A stretch of DNA of 28,855 bases, taken from IMG/VR virus record IMGVR_UViG_3300020197_000115, positions 1-28,855 of that record. One strand, 5' to 3'. Within the stretch, counting starts at the first letter, position 1; the number at the start of each line of letters is the position of its first letter. The position numbers and the translations under genes are program-made. The notes beneath the pieces are model-generated. The model worked only from the letters and a program-made list of their open reading frames with translations, searched no databases and was not told where the DNA came from. This document shows, piece after piece, positions 21,675 to 28,855 of this stretch. The DNA is from a virus.

Positions 21675-23200
21675 TATTTTTTATTTACGATTTGAAATTG
21701 TAATTGTTTCTTATAAGTATCTTTCTCTCCGTTAGTATTCACTCTTATGTCAACAAAATATTCATTTGGTATTTTATCTCTCATATCAAATATGAAATAA
21801 AATTCATTAGGGGTTCTGTTAATCTTAGTCCAGTTTTGTACTTGCACTTCCGTTTGACCTTCCATGACATAGATACGATAGTAAGCTTCAACGTTTTGTA
21901 GTACAGTGTTGGAAGTATATGCTTTTTTTACCACCACACCAACTTTTCTAATGTCTGTGTTTAGGATCTTTTCATTTTGATTGATACCGTAAAAACTGAA
22001 ACCAAACTGAGATGGATCCTGTGATTGAGATCCAATTATTATATTTGCTTGGATTGGTTGTAAAACGAATTGATTTTTGACTGCGGGTAAGTTTTCACCG
22101 TCGAGAATTATCTCTGACCAATTGTCGTAGAATATACAAGGTGTTGAGTATGATCCCAAAGAGTTTGGTACTGATACTTCATATACTCCTTTTGTTACCA
22201 AACAAGTGGTAAGATCGTTTAGATCAGGTACCACCACACCATTTGCGTCCAAAATATCAACCGTTGGAGGTTCATCTAAATTAACAAAGTCACCATTTTG
22301 ATATACGTAAAGATAGAGTTTGTTGATCCTACCTTTAGTAAATGTATTTCTATCATCGTCAATCAAATCATCATAGTTTGTCAACAGATATGGTTGGTAG
22401 AAAGTTTGTGTATGTCTAGAAAAAAACCCAACACTATAGTTTTCAGTCAGGCCAGTAATATTTTCAATTTGAGGCACGTAAGCAATACCCCAACCTGTAG
22501 ATCCAGTTGTTCCTCCACTCAAAATAGAATTAATCTCATTGGTCATGTCAAAATTGATATCTTCATCTCCGAACTCGAAATGCTGTATATCAATAATTGT
22601 AAGAGCTGAATAATTTAGACCCGATAGTGATCCTATTTGTGAGTTACTATTGTCATATATTCCAGGATATGACCAATTTTCAATTGTGGTTCTCGCACTC
22701 CAATTTGAAGGTCTTTCTGAAAATGCTTTGTCTGTAAAAACTACGTTCGGTGAAAGTTGTCCTGTTGCAGAGTTTCGTGTCATTGCGAAAGGATAAAAAT
22801 CATAGCCTACACCCTCGTCCCAATTTTGTGGGGATCCTGTGCTTCCTGAATATTTGGGAATTTTGAAAAGAATCAAATCGAATGATGTAGCTCTTCGTGC
22901 ACCATCTGACATGAAACCATTGAGTAATTCCTCATCAAATGAAGATGTGTTTGTCATTGTCAAGGTGTGAGTGATTCCTGTGTATCCGCTAGTACATCCT
23001 GTAGATATCTCCCCCGACTGAACTTTCTCAGTCAAAGAAGTTATATCTAAATCAAATATAAATCTTGAAAAACCAGCAGGAGGTAAAATTTGTTGACTTG
23101 TTCCAAAATTTAATTGCATGACAGGATTCCTTCCTGTATTCACAAGATTATTTTGGACAATTGTATTGTTCTTGCTAAAATATGATCTGAAAATTGACAT
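21674..23200 (-). CDS. large beta-rich virion protein
   Basis: A 508-residue protein. The first 250 residues resemble DNRLRE-like jelly-roll modules: FSRFIFDLDITSLTEKV, HTLTMTNTSSF, FDLILFKIPKY and a later IIDIQHFEFGDEDINFDMTNEI strand. The second half has Ig-like strand patterns. There are no membrane segments. It is probably a tail, fibre or baseplate protein, as its neighbours are baseplate-like. The ATG at 23200 is taken rather than the TTG just upstream. A TATTTATT (23219-23212, one change from the motif) precedes it by 11 nt. The protein is not recognised more precisely; glycan binding is a possibility. Confidence 0.75.
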   Translation of the reverse strand: MSIFRSYFSKNNTIVQNNLVNTGRNPVMQLNFGTSQQILPPAGFSRFIFDLDITSLTEKVQSGEISTGCTSGYTGITHTLTMTNTSSFDEELLNGFMSDGARRATSFDLILFKIPKYSGSTGSPQNWDEGVGYDFYPFAMTRNSATGQLSPNVVFTDKAFSERPSNWSARTTIENWSYPGIYDNSNSQIGSLSGLNYSALTIIDIQHFEFGDEDINFDMTNEINSILSGGTTGSTGWGIAYVPQIENITGLTENYSVGFFSRHTQTFYQPYLLTNYDDLIDDDRNTFTKGRINKLYLYVYQNGDFVNLDEPPTVDILDANGVVVPDLNDLTTCLVTKGVYEVSVPNSLGSYSTPCIFYDNWSEIILDGENLPAVKNQFVLQPIQANIIIGSQSQDPSQFGFSFYGINQNEKILNTDIRKVGVVVKKAYTSNTVLQNVEAYYRIYVMEGQTEVQVQNWTKINRTPNEFYFIFDMRDKIPNEYFVDIRVNTNGEKDTYKKQLQFQIVNKK

Positions 23201-23211
23201 CAACCTTTATC

Positions 23212-23219
23212 AATAAATA
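23212..23219 (-). promoter_or_regulatory. TATTTATT, one-base variant of the late motif
   Basis: Minus-strand TATTTATT, 11 nt before the ATG at 23200. Seven of eight positions match the motif, at the usual distance, so it is weak support for a promoter. Confidence 0.35.
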
Positions 23220-24692
23220 TCAATTGATTCTAATATTACTGTTGAGAATTTTTTGAGACCCTTGTTGTATTTCTTGAAGGATATCTTGAACTGAAGTCCC
23301 ATTTGTGGCAATAGTGGTTGGGGGGAGTTGATGATAAGGGTGTGAATGACCAACCAAAAATTTTACAATCAAACTTAGGAGCTTGAGTAACTCTTCACCT
23401 CTAACACTACTTGATGTGCTATTTATTATCTCGTCCACAAATTTGTTTTGATCAATACCATATAAAGTTCCATCAAGATTGATAATTGGTTTTCCCGGTA
23501 TTTGTGATTTGTGTGACAAAAAATACAAAATATCACCGCCCAAAGTGGAAATCGACTGAGGATCTGACGTATATTCAATTAATGGTTCTACTACCCTTTT
23601 GGGGGAGAATTGTTGACCATAAGCGTTTTTAAAAAATACTAAACCTGAACCAGTAACACTAGCGGTAGGGTTCGGTAAAACTTGTGTATACAAGAATGAT
23701 ACGTTGGTCAAGGTGTCATCTGTTGTTGGAGCAGTGGATGATAGATATTTTGATATTGTAATACTAGGTCTGAAGAAAAAAGGTGTATCCTTGTTATTAT
23801 TATATGCCTGAAGTGTTGTGTTAATTTTAAGTATTACATCCGACATGGATAAGCTCTCGATTCTGATGACTTCCGACAAAACAGTATTATTATAATCTTT
23901 CGATAAACTGAATTCATCATTTGTTAGAACATCGCCTTGAAATTTGAAGATATTGATTTCCCCATTAAAAACGTTTTGTTTGTTTTCAGGATTGTATAAC
24001 GTATATTCTATCAAGTATTTAACAGGTAGAATGACTTCAAGAAGTGTTTTATATTTTTTGAATCCGTTTTGTCTTTTTGTTTGGTTGAATTGTGATAATT
24101 GTATAAAGGCTCGTCTATTGTATGCCACAGGAAATTCCCTTGGGTTTGTGCTAAATGTCTTTCCCGCTCTTAGGAGTACTTCATTACTTTTCAACACCAT
24201 GTCAGCAGTTCCTCTACCGAGAATAGCGTTGTCGCCAGGTTCTGGAAAAACACCCTTACTTTTGTCATCTTTGTAAGTCCCTGTGAATTTGTCCTTTATA
24301 GATGGATATTGTTCATATTGAAGACCTGTACCAAGCATACTGTTTGACCCTTGGTTATCCTGCCTTGATGTAAGCAAGGGTGAGGAGTATGGACCTTGAA
24401 TGTAAAATTGATTTGAGTATTGAATACGAGGATTCTGATAAATAATCTGAACCATCTCGGTTGGTTTCGGAGTTTGGCTTATAAAGAATGGTAAAAGAGG
24501 TAAAAATACAAATGGGTCTTTTGTGGTCCAAGGATCATTAATTTCATTCCAGTCAGGAATTGCATTGTAAATCGCTTGAACATTATCTGTTTGAGCTGAT
24601 GCTCTGATCCTTCCAAGCATGAGTGGGTCTTGATCATCAAAGACGTTTGCTTGAAATAGTATTTTTGAATATATCAAATTAGGGTCAATCAT
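23220..24692 (-). CDS. gp5-like baseplate hub/OB-fold protein
   Basis: A 490-residue protein. The start (residues 9-95) has the gp5/VgrG OB-fold layout: DPLMLGRIRAS, then KDPFVFLPLLPFF and PKPTEMVQIIY, as in central-spike proteins, where a small beta barrel sits under the tail tube. The middle has DNAILGRGTADMVLKSNEVLLRAGK, a repetitive-strand pattern. A GHSHPYHQLPP motif near the C-terminus recalls the His-containing ends of phage baseplate proteins. The lysozyme domain of T4 gp5 is absent. The ATG at 24692 shares TGATG with the preceding stop. The product probably forms part of the puncturing device; the lysin at 1937 may supply the missing enzyme. Confidence 0.75.
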   Translation of the reverse strand: MIDPNLIYSKILFQANVFDDQDPLMLGRIRASAQTDNVQAIYNAIPDWNEINDPWTTKDPFVFLPLLPFFISQTPKPTEMVQIIYQNPRIQYSNQFYIQGPYSSPLLTSRQDNQGSNSMLGTGLQYEQYPSIKDKFTGTYKDDKSKGVFPEPGDNAILGRGTADMVLKSNEVLLRAGKTFSTNPREFPVAYNRRAFIQLSQFNQTKRQNGFKKYKTLLEVILPVKYLIEYTLYNPENKQNVFNGEINIFKFQGDVLTNDEFSLSKDYNNTVLSEVIRIESLSMSDVILKINTTLQAYNNNKDTPFFFRPSITISKYLSSTAPTTDDTLTNVSFLYTQVLPNPTASVTGSGLVFFKNAYGQQFSPKRVVEPLIEYTSDPQSISTLGGDILYFLSHKSQIPGKPIINLDGTLYGIDQNKFVDEIINSTSSSVRGEELLKLLSLIVKFLVGHSHPYHQLPPTTIATNGTSVQDILQEIQQGSQKILNSNIRIN

Positions 24693-24886
24693 CACGTTCT
24701 TTTTTCATATTCCTCCAAAATTAAATTATATGTTTCCTCAACCTTATCGAAATAGTGTGTCAAATTTATAATTTCTTTTTTTATATTTTCATGTTCTAAA
24801 CTAAGATGCTGCATCATATCAACCATTTTTTTGTTTGGCGTATTTTTCAGATCCTTAATGCTTTCTCTAATTTCTTCAAAGTTCAT
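24692..24886 (-). CDS. small coiled-coil protein
   Basis: A 64-residue, charged, all-helical protein (MNFEEIRESIKDLKN...LEHENIKKEIINLTHYFDKVEETY). It is squeezed between two virion genes: its ATG is 1 nt after the upstream stop and its stop overlaps the gp5-like ATG (TGATG). Such coupling argues for a real gene that works with its neighbours, perhaps as a baseplate assembly factor. No family recognised. Confidence 0.7.
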   Translation of the reverse strand: MNFEEIRESIKDLKNTPNKKMVDMMQHLSLEHENIKKEIINLTHYFDKVEETYNLILEEYEKRT

Positions 24887-24887
24887 A

Positions 24888-26816
24888 TTAAAATTTTTTT
24901 CCGCTCATAGTTAATTGTCCTGGTCTTCCTGATGGTAGAATAATATCAGGGGGTATTGCAACTTGTACGTATCCTGAGGACGCTTCGGATATTTCTTGGC
25001 CTGTCTGTCTCGCCAACTCAGCAATCAACCCAAAATTAGGAGTCCCATCAGCATTTGGACCCGTTGGTAAACCAAATTTCTGTAATTGTTCGATTACATT
25101 TATGGTTGTACCCTCAGGAGTGGTTCCACCAAGAAGAGGAGATAAAAGCATCAGTGGGTATGGTATTTTTAATCCCAATCCTCTTTGAATAATACCAAGT
25201 ATACTTAAAATATTATCAATCAGAGATTTACATTTTCTGTAATCATCGATGAGAATAGCTATTGCAGTAACAACTTCCAAAAGAGAAGCAATCATCTGAT
25301 ATTGTTTCATAACTTTAGATTTCGATATATCTCTTAAGACAGATTGAACGAGGACTAATAAATCTCTTTTTATAATCTCGAAGAGTTCCTCAACAAAAAG
25401 GGAACCAACTTTCGATACGAAAGAAATGAAGAATTTTTTGAATTTAATTAAAAATTCTTCCAAAGATTTTAATTCTGCCACATATTCATTACCAATCGAT
25501 ATTGCCATGATAAAAATTGGTAGTAGTACCTTTGGAGACAACACCGTTGCAACGATTGCCAAAGGAATTTTTGATAAAAGGTCTTCATCTATTTTCAACT
25601 TTACATTAAAATCGTTCGGAATTTTTAATTTCCAAGAAGGATCATCGGACGTAGAATTGATAATTTTTTCGATGTTGGCTTGTAAAACTTTCGGGTCATC
25701 AATATTCTCCGTGTTGATAGCATCCAACATTTGATTAACAATGTTATTGTAATCTACCTCTACCTTTAAGTTATTACATTCAACAAATTCTAAAGACCGT
25801 AATTGAATATTTGAAATTTTGTTTTCAATAAATGCCCTATCTACATCAGTCATCTCAAAAAATGAATCATCGACTCCGTCCAATTCAGCAACTTTAGATA
25901 TACCACTTACATCAATTTCTTTTCTGTTATCGAAACATAAACCTAATACTCTTTGGACAATTAATCCAAATTTAGTTTTTGATTCTATATCTCCGGAGCC
26001 GATTGTTGCTTTAATATCCACAGCGTTTGTCAAAAGGTTCACAATTTCGGACATGATATTAGTAGAGTCCATAATCCTAATTGTGGACATGTAATCAGAA
26101 AGAAACTCACCGACATTACCTTGGGATTGTCTTTGTTCAAGTTTGACTTTGAAAAAATCACCAGTAACCCCTCTAGCGTTTTGAGTAACATAACTTATGT
26201 CAAAAAGTTTCTGTTGTGATGAACCTAAGTAAGGATTTCCAAAAAATGAGGAAAAGGTCTGACCCGGTGATTGAGTTCTGTTATAAAGTTCTTTATTCAT
26301 GGAAAAAGGGAGCTCTCCGAAAATGGGAGTATTTTTTTCATAAAGAAGTTTACCTATACTAGAGTTAGGATCTGTTTTTAATTTTCCAAATATATCAATT
26401 ACCTGAACAGGAATGAAAATGGATGAAGATGTATTGTATTTTTGTTCTTGAGCACAACCCACAGCTTTCAACATCTCATTATCCATGATTTGTTTAATTT
26501 TTGGTTCACATCTTGTATATGCCTCTAAAAATTTCTTTTTTATATCACCCAAAAAACCTGTCCCTGATCCAGCATTTTCTTTTGCAAGACTCATAAGATT
26601 TTGTAGTTGTGACTGACCTTGTCTTTGATATCTTTTTTTTTGTTCTTTGAGTTTTTCTAGTGGAGATAGTAGGTTATTATCAAATTGATCAAACGGTATT
26701 TTTTGATTTGAAGCTTCAAGATTTTTTGCTGCGTCAGAAACCTCTCTGAATGTTTTCAGAGATTTGATTTTTTCTTGAGCTTTTTGGTAGGAATTATTTA
26801 AATCTAAAGAGGGCAT
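24888..26816 (-). CDS. large virion protein with hydrophobic helices
   Basis: A 642-residue protein, not recognised. The N-terminal third is charged and helical with a YQRQGQSQLQ segment. The middle is mixed, and residues about 420-560 hold several hydrophobic helices (IPLAIVATVLSPKVLLPIFIMAI, LLEVVTAIAILIDD). It ends in a Pro/Gly-rich tail (IPPDIILPSGRPGQLTMSGKKF). Such helices in a phage structural cluster suggest a baseplate or tape-measure-like part that inserts in the host membrane, but that is an inference. It is followed by the small coiled-coil and the gp5-like protein, which supports a baseplate location. Its ATG lies 5 nt after the upstream stop. Confidence 0.75.
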   Translation of the reverse strand: MPSLDLNNSYQKAQEKIKSLKTFREVSDAAKNLEASNQKIPFDQFDNNLLSPLEKLKEQKKRYQRQGQSQLQNLMSLAKENAGSGTGFLGDIKKKFLEAYTRCEPKIKQIMDNEMLKAVGCAQEQKYNTSSSIFIPVQVIDIFGKLKTDPNSSIGKLLYEKNTPIFGELPFSMNKELYNRTQSPGQTFSSFFGNPYLGSSQQKLFDISYVTQNARGVTGDFFKVKLEQRQSQGNVGEFLSDYMSTIRIMDSTNIMSEIVNLLTNAVDIKATIGSGDIESKTKFGLIVQRVLGLCFDNRKEIDVSGISKVAELDGVDDSFFEMTDVDRAFIENKISNIQLRSLEFVECNNLKVEVDYNNIVNQMLDAINTENIDDPKVLQANIEKIINSTSDDPSWKLKIPNDFNVKLKIDEDLLSKIPLAIVATVLSPKVLLPIFIMAISIGNEYVAELKSLEEFLIKFKKFFISFVSKVGSLFVEELFEIIKRDLLVLVQSVLRDISKSKVMKQYQMIASLLEVVTAIAILIDDYRKCKSLIDNILSILGIIQRGLGLKIPYPLMLLSPLLGGTTPEGTTINVIEQLQKFGLPTGPNADGTPNFGLIAELARQTGQEISEASSGYVQVAIPPDIILPSGRPGQLTMSGKKF

Positions 26817-26821
26817 TTAGG

Positions 26822-27184
26822 TTACAGTTTGTACGATCCCTCGTCACTATCCACTTCTTTTTGAATTAAATTTTGAATTAAATCGTCGTCCAAGTCAGAC
26901 AATGAAAAACTCTCTTGCTGATTGTTAGACTTCTCCCATATCGAAGCTTGAAGTTTCGAAAGGCTTAACTTTTTTTCAACACAATCATTAATAATCTTTT
27001 GTTGTTTTTCTATCACAGGTCCTATTGTTTGCATATCCTCAGGATCTTTCATGAAAGACAACATTTTGTTTTGAACTCTTATTGCAGTATTTCTTTGTTC
27101 CACAAGTTCATTGTAAATTTCCTGCATTAGAGACAGAAGTGATTCTTTTGTAAAATTTATTTCTTTTCGTTGTGGACGAGGCAT
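26822..27184 (-). CDS. small helical protein at the head of the virion block
   Basis: A 120-residue, mostly helical, charged protein (PRPQRKEINFTKESLLSLMQEIYNELVEQRNTAIRVQNKML...). It ends in an acidic tail. No family recognised. It has an exact TATTTATA motif 4 nt upstream on its strand and so begins a transcription unit that runs into the 642-residue and gp5-like genes. Length and charge are typical of small assembly or baseplate factors, but nothing specific can be claimed. Confidence 0.7.
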   Translation of the reverse strand: MPRPQRKEINFTKESLLSLMQEIYNELVEQRNTAIRVQNKMLSFMKDPEDMQTIGPVIEKQQKIINDCVEKKLSLSKLQASIWEKSNNQQESFSLSDLDDDLIQNLIQKEVDSDEGSYKL

Positions 27185-27188
27185 ATTG

Positions 27189-27196
27189 TATAAATA
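27189..27196 (-). promoter_or_regulatory. TATTTATA motif (candidate late promoter) for the minus-strand virion unit
   Basis: An exact TATTTATA on the minus strand, 4 nt before the ATG at 27184, between the sigma factor stop and the virion unit. It is an example of the motif on the other strand, again in the direction of transcription, and again near-leaderless. Confidence 0.5.
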
Positions 27197-27203
27197 CTTT
27201 CAG

Positions 27204-27950
27204 TTAAATTTTCAATTTAGATTGGGTGAAAAGGTAGAGTCTCTTAAATCGTTTTATTGCACTTCTAATCTCTTTTGTACTCAAATTTGTCATTTCCCTG
27301 AGTGATAGTAATATCACATTTTTATTAAATTTGTTGTTGTCAGCGCCTGAGAAAATCAATTCGTAGTTCTCAAATATATCTATCAAAGCATATCCGAGTT
27401 TCTGTTCGTTATCACTCAGAGACTCTGAATCCATAAACAATTTAAGATCATTGATATATTTTTTTATCAATCCCTCTACGTCTGAAACGTCGTCATCGAT
27501 TCTATAAATCAAATCTGGTCTTTGTTCAAGAGATGAGGAAATGTCCTCATAACTCACCTTTCTATTAGTTTCTTTTTGGTCCTTGATTATTTGGCCCATT
27601 AGATAATTCTTACATATCGTACCGAAATAAGAATAAGCCTTTTTGTTTTTTGCGGGCTTGAATTTGTCCACTTTCGTCATTAAAAACGAATGTGTGTCGA
27701 CATGGATTTCAACAAAATCCATGTCTTTACGATACAATCTATATCGTCTGATTATTGACGAAATCATCTTATCGAGAGGAGCCCGTAAGTATTCGTTGTA
27801 AATTTTGTTTTTTTCCTGCCACGTTTCAGCGACGAGGAAATTTCGAACCGCTGTTTCTTCTCTTACATCGAAATAATTTTCTTTGACTGTTTTTCTACCT
27901 CTTTTTTTTGATAGTGTTTCTTCTGTTTGACCAGAAAGAATCTTGATCAT
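27204..27950 (-). CDS. late-gene sigma factor (gp55-like) with extra C-terminal region
   Basis: A 248-residue protein with a sigma-70 region 2 pattern at residues 50-135: YLRAPLDKMISSIIRRYRLYRK, HVDTHSFLMTKVDKFKP, then KAYSYFGTICKNYLMGQIIKD and RKVSYED. This matches T4 gp55-type factors, which direct host RNA polymerase to late promoters with only a -10 element. T4 gp55 is about 185 residues; here about 60 more follow, with a helix-turn-helix-like end (NVILLSLREMTNLSTKEIRSAIKRFKRLY, about 211-239) that could be a reduced region 4. Its ATG overlaps the glycosyltransferase stop (TAATG). It is the natural reader of the TATTTATA motif. Region 2 is well supported; the extra HTH is an inference. 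Confidence 0.8.
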   Translation of the reverse strand: MIKILSGQTEETLSKKRGRKTVKENYFDVREETAVRNFLVAETWQEKNKIYNEYLRAPLDKMISSIIRRYRLYRKDMDFVEIHVDTHSFLMTKVDKFKPAKNKKAYSYFGTICKNYLMGQIIKDQKETNRKVSYEDISSSLEQRPDLIYRIDDDVSDVEGLIKKYINDLKLFMDSESLSDNEQKLGYALIDIFENYELIFSGADNNKFNKNVILLSLREMTNLSTKEIRSAIKRFKRLYLFTQSKLKI

Positions 27951-28756
27951 TATTCATTCGTTGTTTGGTATTTTATTGACCTATCGTCAACGAAGAAATA
28001 TTCTTTTTTGGCGGTTTGTAGCCAAAATCTAACTTCGTCATCTGTAAGAATTGATTCTCCATTCTTATAATTCCAAAATATTGAACCCTCTCTTAAGTTT
28101 GTGTGCTTGTATCCTAATCTTGGAATAGACATAATTGTAACCGAATTATATGTCATTCTGAGTAAGAACTCATAGATAAACGTAAGTTTTATTGAAGATT
28201 TGAATCCACCAAAGTCTTGAATTGAGTTTTTTCTCAAAACCATACCTGATGTTTGGAAGTTTGTGTAATCATTGAGTGTTTCATTTGTTAGATACCCCAT
28301 TTCTTGAGAGAAGTTTGCCGCAAAAGAAGCTTCATTTGTAAATCCTTGGAACACTCCTTTATCATTCGTATCTACAACGATTGGGAGAAATGCATCAACA
28401 TTAGGGTACGCCTTCATGTATTTTGCAACATTCTTGAACCATATAGAGGAATACTCATCATCGAACTCAAAAAAAGACACCCAAGGGTTCTTGGCTTTTT
28501 CTACACCATAATTTACTTGAGAGCAAAAATTGGGTTCTTTCTCCCATACGTATTTGTTCACGTTGAGATCACCAAAGTCGTAGGAATCTAATACTTTTAT
28601 AAGAGATTCCTCTTGAGTGTGAACAATAATTAACTCATCTATAGGTAATTGTTGATTCTTTAGAGATTGAATTGCTTTACCAAAAAATTCTGAGAAATCT
28701 CTAACAACTGCGGACTTTATAGGTAGTATAATCGAAACATTTAATTTTTCTGACAT
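27950..28756 (-). CDS. family 2 (GT-A) glycosyltransferase
   Basis: A 268-residue enzyme with the GT2 layout: NVSIILPIKS at residues 6-15, DELIIVHTQE, KEPNFCSQVNYGVEKAKNPWVSFFEFDDE with the metal/nucleotide-sugar DD pair at residues 99-100, then a WFKNV block and a C-terminal segment (SIPRLGYKHTNLREGS). Enzymes of this type transfer a sugar from a nucleotide donor; in phages the target may be DNA bases, capsid proteins or host glycans, and nothing here shows which. It overlaps the sigma gene by one base (TAATG), so the two are co-translated. No membrane helix is present, so it is cytoplasmic. Confidence 0.85.
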   Translation of the reverse strand: MSEKLNVSIILPIKSAVVRDFSEFFGKAIQSLKNQQLPIDELIIVHTQEESLIKVLDSYDFGDLNVNKYVWEKEPNFCSQVNYGVEKAKNPWVSFFEFDDEYSSIWFKNVAKYMKAYPNVDAFLPIVVDTNDKGVFQGFTNEASFAANFSQEMGYLTNETLNDYTNFQTSGMVLRKNSIQDFGGFKSSIKLTFIYEFLLRMTYNSVTIMSIPRLGYKHTNLREGSIFWNYKNGESILTDDEVRFWLQTAKKEYFFVDDRSIKYQTTNE

Positions 28757-28758
28757 AA

Positions 28759-28855
28759 TTAATTATTTTGTAATTTTTGTAGTTGATTTTCGAAAGATTC
28801 TGCTCTCTTGATTTGATACTCTTCGAAGATTTTGCAAACTTGTTTTCCGAACTCA
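28759..28855 (-). CDS. C-terminal end of an unidentified gene, cut by window edge
   Basis: The minus-strand frame is open from the window edge to a TAA at 28761-28759. The 31 visible residues (EFGKQVCKIFEEYQIKR...) are a charged helical tail, likely a coiled coil. The stop is only 2 nt before the glycosyltransferase ATG, so it belongs to the same operon. Nothing can be said about its role. Confidence 0.6.
   Translation of the reverse strand, partial: EFGKQVCKIFEEYQIKRAESFENQLQKLQNN

Noticed and set aside
23944-24276. Plus-strand frame of 110 codons inside the gp5-like gene
   Set aside because: It is antisense to a well-supported virion protein and has no recognisable domain, leader or motif.

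Overview
This window is a fragment of a T4-like (Tevenvirinae-related, 'far-T4' style) myovirus genome, probably an uncultured marine or freshwater phage of a Bacteroidetes (Flavobacteriia-like) host. The phage assignment rests on a large terminase, portal, prohead protease, acidic scaffold candidate and gp23-type major capsid protein in T4 order, a gp5-like baseplate protein and a gp55-like late sigma factor. The Bacteroidetes assignment is inferred from four things: a bS21 ribosomal protein of Bacteroidetes type, a DUF4494-like protein, a secreted protein whose predicted signal peptide ends VAA|Q, and A-rich leaders with almost no Shine-Dalgarno sequences. The DNA is strongly AT-rich.

Layout. 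At 1-1323 a truncated Clp-type AAA+ ATPase (minus) and an Hsp20 chaperone (plus) diverge from a repeat-bearing intergenic region. From 1384 to 18000 a plus-strand morphogenesis cluster runs: small ORF, KTSC protein, a multidomain virion lysin, five proteins of unknown function, terminase (gp17), portal (gp20), helical protein, unknown protein, prohead protease (gp21), DUF4494, small ORF, scaffold candidate (gp22 position) and major capsid protein (gp23). A minus-strand ribosomal protein bS21 gene is embedded in it. It ends at a strong C(UUCG)G terminator. The sheath and tube genes (18, 19) that lie between 17 and 20 in T4 are not there.

From 18060 to 21200 is a mixed-strand accessory zone: an OmpA-like protein, a secreted protein overlapping it antisense, a degenerate tRNA-Pro-like sequence, and small proteins, one with a Cys/His cluster. 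From 21207 to 28855 a minus-strand cluster carries virion/baseplate proteins, the late sigma factor, a family-2 glycosyltransferase and the end of a further gene.

Working together: the terminase packages DNA through the portal into a prohead built from gp23 on a scaffold and matured by gp21. A short motif, TATTTATA, stands just upstream of at least ten genes, mostly virion genes, in the direction of transcription. With no -35 partner visible, it is a good candidate for the late promoter read by the encoded gp55-like sigma factor. The phage bS21 may adjust host ribosomes, whose anti-Shine-Dalgarno is known to be masked partly by bS21 in this phylum.
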